64,000 nucleotides of DNA from DATBJG01 sp963790545. GTDB lineage: Bacteria > Acidobacteriota > Vicinamibacteria > Vicinamibacterales > JAMQPK01. The stretch's first letter is position 1. Each line of letters opens with the position of its first letter. The position numbers and the translations under genes were made by a program. The notes beneath the pieces were generated by a model. It had not been told where the DNA came from. It did not search any database and saw only the letters and a program-made list of their open reading frames with translations. Of this stretch, positions 8,922 to 18,717 are shown piece after piece. The stretch is taken from assembly GCA_963790545.1 (NCBI GenBank), contig CAWBPA010000017.1, positions 62,001 through 126,000 of the forward strand, read 5' to 3'.

Positions 8922-9014
8922 GCAGTCAGTTCTCAGTAAACAGTTTTCAGTAAGACGTGCCTAAAACGGCGGAAGAACAGAACTGAAAACTGAATACTGA
9001 CAACTGAACACTGT
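8922..9014. repeat. two inverted degenerate heptamer tracts between divergent genes
   Basis: 8926-8953 is four heptamers of TCAGTWW type; 8979-9013 is five heptamers ending ACTG (AAAACTG, AATACTG, ACAACTG and so on). The second is roughly the reverse complement of the first. The pair fills the region between the MBL gene and the eutB start at 9016. Confidence 0.8.
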
Positions 9015-9015
9015 T

Positions 9016-10611
9016 ATGGGTAGTCGAGAACTCCGACAAATCTTCTCACTTGCCAACGCCTTCAAGGAAGGCGATTTGCTGGTGGATGGGACCACCGATG
9101 ACCGTCTGCGCGAGGACGCGCGGCGTGCATTGCTCTGCGACCACCGTCGGTGACATCCGACGAACGGTGCTCGTAGACGACGGCGTGACAGCCGCACTCG
9201 CACGCTCGCGCGATCGTCGATTCGACGATGACCTGGACGCGCTCACGATTGGTCAGGTGAAGGCCCTACTGCTCGGATCCGGGGCGGCTCCGTGGGCGCG
9301 GAGGCATCAGGACGCGCTCGCCAGCGAGGTGGTTGCCGCAGTGGCAAAGGTCATGACGAACGACGAGCTGTCGACCGTTGCACGCGCTGCTGTTCAATCC
9401 GCTGGACCCTGCAGGCGTTGCCATCGGTGGTCCCCGGCATTTTGGCTCACGGATCCAGCCGAACAGCCCGGGTGATGACGAACAGGAGATTCTCTTTTCG
9501 ATTCTGGAGGGGCTGTCCTACGGCTGCGGTGACGTGGTCATCGGCCTGAATCCTGCCGCCGACGATCTCGACACGATCGTCCGGCTCGAGCAGTTGCTCG
9601 CACAAATCGTCCGGCGGCTCGGCCTTCCCACCCGTTACTGCGTACTGTCGGACATCGTCAAGCAGCACCGAGCGCAGATGCACACGCGGATTGACGTTGG
9701 ATTCCAGAGTCTCGCCGGCACGTCCCGGGCGCTTGCCGGCATGGTGGGCCTGGATGTCGACGGTGTGCTCGACCTGGCCCGGGGTTTCGATGGCCTGTAT
9801 TTCGAGACGGGTCAGGGATCGGAGGTGACCAATGGCTCCGCCGAAGGCGTTGACATGGTGACCCTGGAGGCACGGACGTACGGGCTCGCGCGTCATCTCT
9901 GCCGGGAAGCCGGTGGCGCTCAGAGGACCGGCGCGGCGGCAAGGCGCTGGATGATTGTGAATGACGTGGCCGGGTTCATCGGGCCCGAAGTCTTCAAAGA
10001 CGCAGCGCAGCTCGAACGCGCATGTCTCGAGGACACGATGATGGCGAAGCTGCACGGCATCACGATGGGACTCGACGTGTGCGCGACCTTCCACATGGGC
10101 ATTACACCAACGGTGCTCGCACGTCTCACCGAGCGCATCATCGAGCGTGCCGCACCTGCGTACCTGATGTCTGTTGCGGGCAACGCCGACCCCATGCTCG
10201 GGTATCTCACCACGTCCTTCCGCCAGCATCCGCGTCTGCGCAGGCAAGTCCGGCGGCGCATGACCTCCTCGATGGAGCGGCGGCTGACGACTCTTGGAGT
10301 GTTGGGTCCTGATGCCGAGCCAAATCCCGCGTCGGACACCGTCGCACGTCTGTATGCTGCATACGCTCATGCGGGCGGCGATCGGCGCGCGGTCGTCCTC
10401 GCTCGAAGAGGAAGGACACCGGCAACTGAACGAGTTGCATGAACGCGGCTTCGATCTCGGCATTGCGAGGGCGTCCGAAGCCGATGCGAGACTCGAGCAC
10501 ATCTACACACACGCGCGGCGCGCGCTGTATGCGACGGTCGATGACGGCGTGATCAGGGATGTCAGCCCGCGCAGCCTTACACGTTCGGACGATGGCGACG
10601 AGCCGCGATGA
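9016..10611 (+). pseudogene. eutB: ethanolamine ammonia-lyase large subunit (EutB), multiply frameshifted
   Basis: Pieces in successive frames align in order with EutB. ATG 9016 gives SLANAFKEGDLLVDG; then LASEVVAAVAKVMTNDEL (from about 9150); then from about 9385 HFGSRIQPNSPGDDEQEI, LSYGCGDVVIGLNPAADD, GLYFETGQGSEVTNG, VTLEARTYGLARHL, VNDVAGFIGPEVF, MMAKLHGITMGLDVC. EutB is the TIM-barrel subunit of the adenosylcobalamin enzyme that converts ethanolamine to acetaldehyde and ammonia. A further stretch, LNELHERGFDLGIARAS, continues after a break near 10395 toward the EutC part, so a EutB-EutC fusion is possible. Breaks fall near 9150, 9385 and 10395. No microcompartment genes are nearby. The residues that remain are well conserved, so the indels are recent or artefactual. 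Confidence 0.85.
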
Positions 10612-11145
10612 CTATCTTGCTCATCCGCCGGCGGGCGAGCAGCTGCGCGACGATCGATGCGCGCGCGGTCGCGACGCTGCCTCGAGTGCCGGAGCCGCAG
10701 GTGCAGCTTGTCGTTTCCGATGGGCTGAATGCTGATGCCGTCAACGAGCAGCTTCGCTCGCTGCTGCCACAGGTCCGCCGGCTTCTGTCCGATGCGGCTA
10801 TCGGTCGCCGAGACCGATGTCGTCGTCCAGAACGGACGCGTGCGGGCTGGGTATGAGATCGGCGGACTCGTCGGCGCTGCTGTCATCGTCCATGTGGTCG
10901 GTGAGCGACCCGGGACCGGGCTCAATGCGGTATCGGCTTACCTGACCTACGGGCGCGACGAGTCGGGACAGCCTCGCTGGAGTCGCGACCTCGATCATTC
11001 CGCGACGACCGCTATCTGCGGAATCCATCCCAAGGGCAAGCCGCCTCAGGTGGCCGCCGTGGAGATCGCCAGAACCGTTGCGCGGATCCTGGAACAGCGC
11101 CGGTCCGGGCGTCGCACTGAAGGCATAGGTCGGAGCCGAGTCTGA
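10575..11145 (+). pseudogene. eutC: ethanolamine ammonia-lyase small subunit (EutC) C-terminal domain, frameshifted
   Basis: Three frames together give the C-terminal Rossmann-like domain of EutC: SRDDYLAHPPAGEQLRDD (about 10596-10650), VQLVVSDGLNADAVNEQL (about 10700-10760) and VAETDVVVQNGRVRAGYEIG with VIVHVVGERPGTG and ICGIHPKGKPPQ (10800-11060). The VVSDGLNADA and GERPGTG motifs are diagnostic. The N-terminal EutC segment with its RAGPR-type motif is not seen; a different linker (IYTHARRALYATVDDG) precedes it. An ATGA overlap at 10608-10611 could mark a start, but it would be in the wrong frame for the first motif. Function: binds cobalamin together with EutB. Confidence 0.75.
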
Positions 11146-11149
11146 AGAG

Positions 11150-11211
11150 CCGGAGTCCTAGGTCCGGACCCGGCCTACAGACTGTCAGACTTCACAACTT
11201 CAGACTTCAGG
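11150..11211 (-). repeat. degenerate GTAG hairpin plus CAGACTT-word tract between convergent genes
   Basis: On the minus strand GTAGGCCGGGTCC pairs imperfectly with GGACTCCGGC (11150-11178). Next to it, 11179-11211 repeats CAGACTT-like words every 7-8 bp. The phosphofructokinase stop codon (11200-11202) lies inside this tract. Confidence 0.55.
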
Positions 11212-12487
11212 TTGCGGGTCCTGCACCAGTATGTGCGTGCTGGCATCGATCACGAGCCGCGGCGGCTCCGCCTCGATGAGATACTCGAACTCACGCCGGA
11301 ATTCCTCGAGCGACAGGCTGGCCGTTGCGGCAAACTTTGCCAGCTCGTGCGGATCGTCGAAGTCGTCACGCCGAAGTCGGATCATGTAGCGCCGGGCGAT
11401 CCCATAGCGCGTGGAGCGGATATCGACAAGACGGACGCGAGTGCGCCCGGTATCCGGGTCGACGAGCGCCGTAGAATGGAATCGGCACGAAGTTGCCACC
11501 TTGCATTGAAATCATGACGCCGGTGCCCCCCGACAGCAGGTACTTCGCCGCACAGTAGCCAAGGTCCCGCGTGTACTCCATGTCAGATGGTATGGGGTCG
11601 GCACAGCGCAGCTCGTACCCGATGTTCTTGGCGGCAATTGTCGTCTTGATGTCGAACTCTCGGAGCCGCGCCTGCACTTGAGCCTTGAGGATCTCGCCGA
11701 TATTGACCTCGGCGATGCGGATGTTGCCATGCTCATCGCGCTCCACCTCGTGGAGCTGTGCCAGGTCGCCGGCATCGATTCCAAGGACCAGGCCTTCGGC
11801 TATGACAGCCACGCCGTCCCGCCGCCCGTAGCTGAGCCGCTTGACTATCGCGCCGACGAGCGTGTCGACGACCGTTTTGAGGCGGATTCGTTGCCCAGCG
11901 AACTCCTCCGGGATCAGCGTCAAAGTGGCGCCGGCGGCTTTCCCGATTCCCAGCGCGAGATGGCCGGCCTTGCGTCCCATCGCGATCACGAAATACCAAC
12001 GTGACGTGGTCTTGGCGTCGACCATCAGGTTCTTGACGATCTCGACGCCGTAGTGGCGCGCCGTCTGGAAACCGAACGTATCGACGTGCGCCGGCAGGTC
12101 GAGATCGTTGTCGATGGTCTTTGGCACGTGGACCACACGAATGCGCCCGCCCGCGTGGTTCTCGAGCTTCATGGCCGAGAACGCCGTGTCGTCGCCACCG
12201 ATGGTGATGAGCATCTGCACATTCAAGCGCAGCAGTGAGATGACCACGTTCTCGAGGTGCTCGGAGCTGGACGTCGGGTTGGCCCGCGAGATGCCGATAT
12301 GGGAACCCCCACGAAAATGAATCCGGCTGACCGACTCGATCGTGAGCGGCGTCACGTGGTCGACGTCACCTTGCATGATCCACTCGAAGCCGTCGCGAAT
12401 GGCGATGACCTCGACGCCGTCGAGCTGGCTGCGGATCGTCGCCGCGGAAATCACGCTGTTGATTCCGGGCGCCGGACCGCCGCCCAC
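11200..12487 (-). CDS. 6-phosphofructokinase, pyrophosphate-type, frameshifted near 11465
   Basis: A PFK-A-superfamily enzyme: GGGPAPGINSV at the N-terminus, ITIGGDDTAF (Asp at about residue 100) and VPKTIDNDL (Lys at about 123). ATP-dependent enzymes usually have Gly at both of these positions, while Asp plus Lys marks use of pyrophosphate. It would phosphorylate fructose 6-phosphate reversibly. The C-terminus changes frame near 11465; the other frame supplies LVDPDTGRTRVRLVDIRSTR to HILVQDPQPEV. The annotated GTG start removes the first beta strand (KKLAILVGGG), which is encoded in frame upstream without any usable start. An alternative TTG at about 12533 reaches it after one base correction in an A6 run. 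It follows malate synthase directly. Confidence 0.88.
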
Positions 12488-12535
12488 GAGAATGGCCAGT
12501 TTTTTCTGGGACGACTCCCCGTTATCCCTTTCAAA

Positions 12536-14903
12536 TCAGCTCAAAGCATACACCGGAAAAATGTCATAGACATACTCATGGGCGGTCAGCGCCGCCTTGC
12601 CCATGGTCCCGGCTTGTACGCGCTTGACCACTTCCTCATGGGAGAGGTCGAAGATTGCGTCGAGAATCTGGGCGCGGTCCTCGGCGCCAGCCTGCGCCAT
12701 GACGAAGAGTACGCGGGCGCTGTGCTGAATGTAGCGCGGCGACAGCAGTTGGCGCTTCAAGATCTCCATAATGAGCGGCGCCTTGGCGCGGTCAAAGCGG
12801 CCGGCATCGCCGCGACGATCCTGCTCGGCAAAGAACTCAGCCGTCCACTGGTTGTGGCAGTCCCACACGTGTTCGAACAGGTCTTTGGTGAAGCGCGTGC
12901 CGGCGTTCACCTCAACCTGGTTTGCCGCCGGCACGACGCCCTCCTCGGTGAGCGCAGGCCCTTTCAGGTAGCCGTCTCTGCTGATCCTGGCCTGATGCTG
13001 CACGAGGGTCCACAACCAGGACACGTCGATGCGATAGGTCGCCAGATCGTTCATGAAGCGCAGCGAAAGCTCGTAGTCGTCGATCGCGGCTGCGAAGTTA
13101 CCGTTCAGAATCTGGAAGCCATAGTTGGCCGCCATGTAAAACGCATGCTGGATGTGCTCGATGGTGATGTCGCCAGCCGGAACCCCGTAGATGCTGTTCC
13201 AACGTTCAAGGGTCAACAACTTCTCGGGCGTGTCGCACGCATTTCTGGTGAGGACCCACGGTGTGATCTTGCCCTGTGAGCTTAACAGGCCGCGGGATTG
13301 CAGGAGCCGCCGCTCCGCGTCCACGAGACCGCTGCCGACGACCGGCACCGGCCGCCCCTTCACGTCCACGGTCTCTTGCGGCGCATCGAGGATGGCCTGA
13401 AGCGCCGTGACTGGGGCCTGTAACGGTGCGTTACCGGCGGCAACGTAGGCGGACTCCGGACTGGCGACCCAGCTCTGTCGATAGGCGTCGTAAAGTCGGC
13501 CCTTCACCTGGTGCGTCAGAATGTCTTCCAGGGTAGGCGGTTGACTTCGAACAGGCAGGTCCGCCGTCGCTGAAGCTATGGCGGACAAGTCCTCGGGCAC
13601 GAATATCAGCCCCAGCAGGCGCTCTCGCAGTTTGTCGATCACCATCGCACGCAGCGCCAGCGGATTTGATCTCGAGCGGCCATAGGGATCGGCCGCTGGA
13701 TAAATCATGACCGCTGCCATCCCGCCTATAGGAGCGCCCTGGCTCAACTCGCCGGCTTTCATGCCAGCCATGAGCATCATCAGGGCGTTGTACCGCTGAT
13801 ACGAAATCATGTTCGGGGAGGCCATGCCGATCGACTGCGGATCCGGATAGATGCCATCGGGGTCGCTCTTCCACATCTCAATGAGGCTTCCCAGGTAATC
13901 CCAGCGCCCGACGTTGGTTCCAAGAAGCCTGCGACGTAAGACCCAGGCAATTGCCGGGAGAAAGCGGCCCGCATTTCCCTCCTCGTACAGAACTTTGATC
14001 TTGAAGGTGCCAGGCCGAGATGCCGATCAGCCCCTCCAGTCGTGTCAGCAACTTCTCGACAATCAGCGCCTCCTGAGGGGTCTGAATTTTCGGAATGTAG
14101 TAGTAGACGCCGGTGCCGGCGCGCGAGAGGGCTTCGTAGTTGTTGAGGGCCCAAAGCACGGCGACGGCGATCACTCCCGGCACCGGCTGACCAGCGACGG
14201 TGATGTCGTCAAACCGTACGTGAATCCCCGGCGGCCGAACAAATCGGGTCGGCCACTGCGCGGGATTTCTGTTGATTTTGTACGATCGCGGCTGACCCTT
14301 CTTCACGACCTCATAGGGACGGTCCCTCCACCGTCCCTCGAAAATATCCTTGGCATTCTGCAGGGCCGCAAAGACCCCGACGGGCTGCGTCTTCGGCGAC
14401 CCTTCGGGTTGGAAATGGGGGGGCGAGGCGTCTTCGAAGTCCGGCATATTCATTGGCGCCGCACTATTCAGTGCGTTAAACGCCATGTCCAACGGATACC
14501 ACGGGCCTGTCAGTTCAAGACCTGGATTCCTGGCGGGGTGAGCGTCCGTGGGGATCGGCACCTCGTCGTTCAGCCGCCAACGGTCCTCGGTGTCCCGGTC
14601 GAGGAAGTTGTCAATCAGACCTTGAACGATCTGCCGGAATGTTCGGAACTGCCCTGTGACGGGATCCTCGAATGTCTCGTCCCACTTCGGCCAGGAATGT
14701 TTTTCGCGAACCGGCGCCGGCAATTCCAGCAGCATCCGTCGCGCTGTGAGGGCGGCAGCGATCTCGGGGCCCAACTCCCTGGCGAGCGTAGACATCACCT
14801 CTTCGACATCGAGCGTCCGGCCGTTCGGTGTCTTGGTCCCGAACAGTTCGGGAAATTCCTGGAGAATGTTCTCGCGAATCATGAGGGTTATGGCGTCAGC
14901 CAT
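12536..14903 (-). CDS. malate synthase family protein, one frameshift near 14012
   Basis: Two open stretches join into a ~790-aa protein. N-terminal part: MADAITLMIRENILQEFPEL to GTGVYYYIPKIQTPQEALIV and RLEGLIGISA. C-terminal part: GTFKIKVLYEEGNAGRFLPA, IEMWKSDPDGIYPDPQSIG, PTLEDILTHQVKGRLYDAYR. An extra T in 'gcctggc' near 14012 explains the break. The PKIQTPQEA and FKIKVLYEE blocks resemble the catalytic barrel of malate synthase, which condenses glyoxylate and acetyl-CoA. The protein is longer than classical AceB (~530 aa), so the subfamily is uncertain. ATG at 14903 has GAGGT upstream. Its stop is followed, in the same frame, by phosphofructokinase. Confidence 0.75.
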
Positions 14904-14979
14904 ATCATTGACCTCGTGTGTGGTAGAAGTGTATATCGTTGTGTCCAGCCTAACTTGGGCCAGACCGAAAGGAGTCGCT

Positions 14980-15624
14980 ATGCGCAAAGTTCAGACTGTC
15001 ATCGCGGGTGCCAGCGCCCTGTTGCTGCTCGGTGCAACAGCCGCGCTCACCCAGCAGAATCAGATGACCTTTTTCGCCACCAGTGTGGGTTCCGGCATGG
15101 GAGGAAACCTCGGTGGGTTGGCCGGGGCCGACAAGCAGTGTCAAACACTGGCAAAGGCGGCCGGTGCCGGTGGCACCTGGCGTGCGTACCTCAGCACGCA
15201 GGGGGCAGGCGCCGTGAACGCGAAAGATCGGATCGGAAAAGGACCGTGGCGTAATGCAAAGGGGGTCGTCATTGCGCAGAACGTCGACGATCTCCACAGC
15301 GCGAAGGCCAACCTCTCAAAGGAAACGATCCTCACCGAGAAGGGTCAGCCGGTCAAAGGCCGTGGGGACACGCCGAACGAGCACGACATACTGACCGGAT
15401 CGCAGATGAATGGGGCCGCGTTCACGGACACCATGGATCACACCTGCAACAACTGGACGAGCAGCAGCACGGGAAGCGCGCAGGTGGGCCACTCCGATCG
15501 CATGGGTCTGGCCGACACGGAACAGGCGAAATCGTGGAACAGCTCTCACGGGAGCAAAGGCTGCAGCCAGGAGAATCTGGTCGGCACGGGCGGTGCGGGG
15601 TATTTCTACTGCTTCGCGAACTAA
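14980..15624 (+). CDS. secreted lectin-like protein (DUF1554-like)
   Basis: 214 aa beginning MRKVQTVIAGASALLLLGAT, a clear signal peptide, after AAGGAG. The mature part opens MTFFATSVGSGMGGNLGGLA GADKQCQ in two adjoining blocks and includes WRAYLST, DRIGKGPW, ILTGSQMNG, CNNWTSSS and ENLVGTGGAGYFYCFAN. The FxTS...GNLGGLAGADxxCQ opening and paired cysteines match the DUF1554 lectin-like domain of secreted bacterial proteins. A role in binding extracellular glycans or surfaces is only a guess. An open frame runs upstream to 14656 but it is antisense to malate synthase, so the ATG with its ribosome-binding site is preferred. Confidence 0.75.
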   Translation: MRKVQTVIAGASALLLLGATAALTQQNQMTFFATSVGSGMGGNLGGLAGADKQCQTLAKAAGAGGTWRAYLSTQGAGAVNAKDRIGKGPWRNAKGVVIAQNVDDLHSAKANLSKETILTEKGQPVKGRGDTPNEHDILTGSQMNGAAFTDTMDHTCNNWTSSSTGSAQVGHSDRMGLADTEQAKSWNSSHGSKGCSQENLVGTGGAGYFYCFAN

Positions 15625-15638
15625 AGGGCGACGAGACT

Positions 15639-15715
15639 TTCACCACAGAGGACGCGGAGGACACAGAGAATCTCATCAAGAATTGCTCTGTGGCCTCTGT
15701 GACCTCCGTGGTGAA
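15639..15715. repeat. nonamer dyad element (class C)
   Basis: Two 30-bp arms (15639-15668 and 15686-15715) are inverted repeats with about 25 of 30 positions paired. The right arm is three nonamers, CTCTGTGGC, CTCTGTGAC, CTCCGTGGT. Related single arms lie at 16736-16765 and 40751-40772, and the same nonamer layout builds the 1487-2045 array. Confidence 0.85.
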
Positions 15716-15719
15716 CACT

Positions 15720-16654
15720 TTACATCCAGACGCGCTCGTCATCTGGATCCTTTTCCGGCGACAAAACAGCCTCGACCTGGATCATGAGATCCTGGCCCAC
15801 CTCGACGGTCCTCGGAAGCATTTCGTAGCCCACTTTCCACGCATCGAGACTGTAAGTGCCTCCGGGTAACTCGACGCTCGCCACGCCGTGTGCATCGGTC
15901 ACCGCCCGATAGGAGCCCAGCTCGTACATCGACGTGGTCGAGCGGAGTTTCCGTCTCTTTGTCTGTGACCCTGACGGTGACCCGGTGTTCGGGTGGCCTG
16001 GCGGTCCGGAAACTGAAGGTTGCCGACACCGGTTCGTGCGGTAACCCTGGCTGCGTCGCTGGAAAACGTGCGGCCCATGCGAGTGTTCCTTCCGAGGCAG
16101 GCGCGGCCAACTCGATGTCGGCGACGTAAAGCGCACTGGTGCCCGGCCAAGGCGTCTCACCAAGTCTGCCCTCGCCGATCTGCGTTCCTCCCTCATCGCA
16201 GACTTCGATGAGCTGCCCCGCCAGGCTGCAGGCCGAGGAACATTTGACCCCGACTTTCACCTTGAATGACACGGTTCATCACCACCGGGGAAGGCACGTC
16301 CCATACGGCCATGCTGGTCGTATGAGGCCTGGTCGCGAATGAGACCACGAGACACCCCTCCTCGTGGACGGTGCCGTCGGTCTCGTACCCTGGGAAGAGA
16401 ACCGTCCATTCGTCCTCCCCCACCTGCTCAGGCACCTTCACCACGAAGGGTTCAGTTTCGTTGATCGCTTCATGATGTGTTGCAAGTTCACTCGTGCAGA
16501 TCAACGTGCCGGCCTGCATGACTCTCACTGGAAGGCCGCGCAGGTCGCATCCCTCAGGGCACGAGACCTTCACCCTCACGACAACATCGGTACCAGCAGC
16601 AATCTCCGCTGGAACGGACCGACTGAGTTCAACCTGTGTTTGATGTGACGCCAT
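15720..16654 (-). CDS. protein with two homologous beta-sandwich repeats, unknown function, two frameshifts
   Basis: Restoring frame near 16265 and near 15930 gives a ~311-aa protein without signal peptide. Repeat 1 contains VVRVKVSCPEGCDLRGLPVR; repeat 2 contains VKVGVKCSSACSLAGQLIEV. Both have a Cys-x3-Cys pair followed by a GxxVEV-like strand, so they appear to be duplicated copies of one domain. The C-terminal stretch (AVTDAHGVASVELPGGTYSL, KVGYEMLPRTVEV) resembles a carboxypeptidase-regulatory/Ig-like fold. I do not recognise the family. The gene is convergent with the lectin-like gene, with a class C repeat in between. Confidence 0.6.
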
Positions 16655-16668
16655 AACAGCGGGACGCC

Positions 16669-16730
16669 GTAGCGCAGGCCTTTCAGGCCTGCTTGAGGCG
16701 CTGGGCAGGTCTAAAGACCTGCGCTACGTA
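16669..16730. repeat. paired REP-like hairpins in inverted orientation (elements A2a/A2b)
   Basis: GTAGC + GCAGGCC-TTTCA-GGCCTGC (16669-16692) and, inverted, GCAGGTC-TAAA-GACCTGC + GCTAC (16705-16727). The pair is bounded by GTAGC and GCTAC, as in bacterial interspersed mosaic elements. A class C nonamer arm follows at 16736-16765. Confidence 0.9.
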
Positions 16731-16777
16731 CGATTTTGCTCTGTGAACTCCGTGACCTCTGTGGTGAGAAGCGCTTT

Positions 16778-18442
16778 TTAGGTCTTCTCACCGTTCAAGG
16801 CAGCTTCCCTGCCGGCAATGCGACCAAACACTGTGGCTCTGCCCAACCCATGCTGAGCAAACCCGCCCTGTGACTCACCGGCACAGTAGAGGCCCGGGAT
16901 CACCTGACCCTGAATGTCTATCACCTGAGCCTTCGCATTCGTCCTCAGACCGGTCAGCGAGTCGTGGATGATCGGTGTCGACCAGGCCGCATAAAACGGT
17001 GGTGTCTGAATCTTGTAGCGCGGGTTGGGCTTCTTGAAGTCTCGGTCCGTGCCCGTATCCACGAAGGTGTTGTACCGGGTCACTGTTTCCTGGAGGGCAG
17101 CAGCGGGCATTGGCCGTGTCTGAAATGGGTTGGCAATGTTGCGCGCGAGATCCGCAATGGTGTCCCCGCTGAAGAAGTATTCCGGATCCACATGTGGCGG
17201 CCTTGGATCCCAGCGCTGCCGGGTCACCGCATCAGCGTCGAAGATTGCCCATATCGGGCCGCCTCCATTCAATTTGTTCGAGTTCCCACTGTAAGCCATT
17301 GCGGCATTGAAGAAGTCGTACCCTGTCGCCACCTCGTTCCAGAATCTGCGACCCGCCTGATTGACGAGAATGACGTTTTGCCAATCCACTGACGACAGAC
17401 CTGATGCCCGTACCCTATCGAAGATCGGGCTGTCGGGCTGCCAATGCAAGCTGCTGTAACCCCAACGGCACCCGATGTAGACGGTCTTTGACATGTGGAT
17501 GCCGGCTTCCATGGTTTGATTGGCCGTCCCCCAGAGCGCGGCCCCGATGGCCATGGCGGCAATCTCTCCGTCGCCGGTTTGCCGCGAGTACGGTTCACCG
17601 GCCACCTGGTACTCCTCGGTCCGCCTCGGGTCGAACATTCGACGGAAGCTCACGTTGCTCGAATGGCCGCCGGTGGCGACCAGGACACCTTTGGTCGCTC
17701 GGATCCGTACGGTCTGGCCTTCGTTCGTCGCAGTGATTCCAAGCACGCGTCCAGAATTGGGGTTTTCTCGGACAATGCTCGTCATCTTGTGCCGGAGCAG
17801 GATTTTCGCGCCTTTTGCCCTGGCGCTTTTTTCGAGCGCGCGCACCAGACCGGATCCCCTCCTGCTGGGTACCGACGAAATGAGCTCGCTTCGAACAGGC
17901 CACTGTACGGTTGTGCCTTGGCGAGGAACAGTCGAGGCGGCACCCGGACCGGTTGATTCGTCGTGAAACTGGACGCCGTTGGCGATCAGAAATTCAAAGG
18001 TTGCGGCGTTTTCATCTGCGAACGCGCGCACCAGGTCTCTGTCGCTGTACCGGCTTTCGCGATTGTCGTAGCGGACCCAGTCCTGAAAGACCTGGTCCGC
18101 CGAATCCTGGACCCCGTGCTTTCGCTGTCGGCTCGTTCCCCCACCCAGGTGGACATTTCCGCCGCTCACCATTCCGTGTCCGCCGATGTCAAAGTTTTCC
18201 TCGATCATGATCACCGAGGCTCCATGGTCGAGTGCTGAAACGGCTGCCGCCAGTCCTGAGACTCCTGCCCCGATGGTGACGAAATCTGCAGTCAGATCCC
18301 AACGACGCTGTGCGTTACCTTGCGCCGCCACGTCCGTGAGACCCAGGCCGGCCAACGTGCCGGCGCCGACACCGGCCGCGGCGCTCTTCTTGAGGAAGTC
18401 CCTCCGACCGACCTCACGATCGTCCTGCTTCTTGGTGTCCAT
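16778..18442 (-). CDS. Tat-exported FAD-dependent oxidoreductase (fumarate reductase/3-ketosteroid dehydrogenase type)
   Basis: 554 aa, intact. Residues 11-40 are a twin-arginine signal (VGRRDFLKKSAAAGVGAGTL). The FAD dinucleotide motif is TIGAGVSGLAAA (57-68), followed by EENFDIGGHGMVSGGN. The C-terminal FAD contact is VIPGLYCAGESQGGFAQHGL. This is the FAD_binding_2 architecture of fumarate reductases, urocanate reductases and 3-ketosteroid dehydrogenases; the substrate cannot be assigned. Export by Tat implies cofactor loading in the cytoplasm and a periplasmic reaction, with electrons probably exchanged with cytochromes. The divergent neighbour at 18718 is a secreted NHL-propeller protein. 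Confidence 0.88.
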   Translation of the reverse strand: MDTKKQDDREVGRRDFLKKSAAAGVGAGTLAGLGLTDVAAQGNAQRRWDLTADFVTIGAGVSGLAAAVSALDHGASVIMIEENFDIGGHGMVSGGNVHLGGGTSRQRKHGVQDSADQVFQDWVRYDNRESRYSDRDLVRAFADENAATFEFLIANGVQFHDESTGPGAASTVPRQGTTVQWPVRSELISSVPSRRGSGLVRALEKSARAKGAKILLRHKMTSIVRENPNSGRVLGITATNEGQTVRIRATKGVLVATGGHSSNVSFRRMFDPRRTEEYQVAGEPYSRQTGDGEIAAMAIGAALWGTANQTMEAGIHMSKTVYIGCRWGYSSLHWQPDSPIFDRVRASGLSSVDWQNVILVNQAGRRFWNEVATGYDFFNAAMAYSGNSNKLNGGGPIWAIFDADAVTRQRWDPRPPHVDPEYFFSGDTIADLARNIANPFQTRPMPAAALQETVTRYNTFVDTGTDRDFKKPNPRYKIQTPPFYAAWSTPIIHDSLTGLRTNAKAQVIDIQGQVIPGLYCAGESQGGFAQHGLGRATVFGRIAGREAALNGEKT

Positions 18443-18468
18443 CTCGGATCCTCACATTCGGGATAGCC

Positions 18469-18495
18469 ATCACCTATCAGCCTTCAGCTCTGATG
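18469..18495. repeat. short heptamer tract (ATCASCY type, 3 copies)
   Basis: ATCACCT, ATCAGCC, TTCAGCT in phase, upstream of the flavoprotein gene. Resembles the tract at 26764-26799. Confidence 0.5.
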
Positions 18496-18654
18496 CGGGT
18501 TTTCGGGAAGACAGAATTATACGACTGAAGCAGTTGGAGATAGGCTTTCACAGGTCCGTCATTCGACACGTGACGGAACTTCGTTCCCTGCGATCGGGCC
18601 ACACCACGGGCTAGGCGCGCACAGCGCGCCTGCGAGGGAGCGGCGCGGGGCGCT

Positions 18655-18702
18655 GGGGTCCCCGCGAGCGACCGAGCCGGGGTGTGGGGCGGAGCCCCAC
18701 GT
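18655..18702. repeat. GTGGGGC palindromic element (class E)
   Basis: CCCCG...CGGGG (18660-18682) followed by GTGGGGC-GGA-GCCCCAC (18684-18700), just ahead of the NHL gene's ribosome-binding site. A reversed partial copy is at 7513-7533 and a shorter GTGGGGCCCCAC at 48557-48568. Confidence 0.7.
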
Positions 18703-18717
18703 AAGAGAGGTGTGATC

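Noticed and set aside
9447..10502. 351-aa minus-strand open frame
   Set aside because: Antisense to the conserved EutB coding sequence.
12257..15254. Plus-strand open frames of 340 and 446 aa
   Set aside because: Antisense to phosphofructokinase and malate synthase, both identified by conserved motifs; the opposite-strand products are Arg-rich and featureless.
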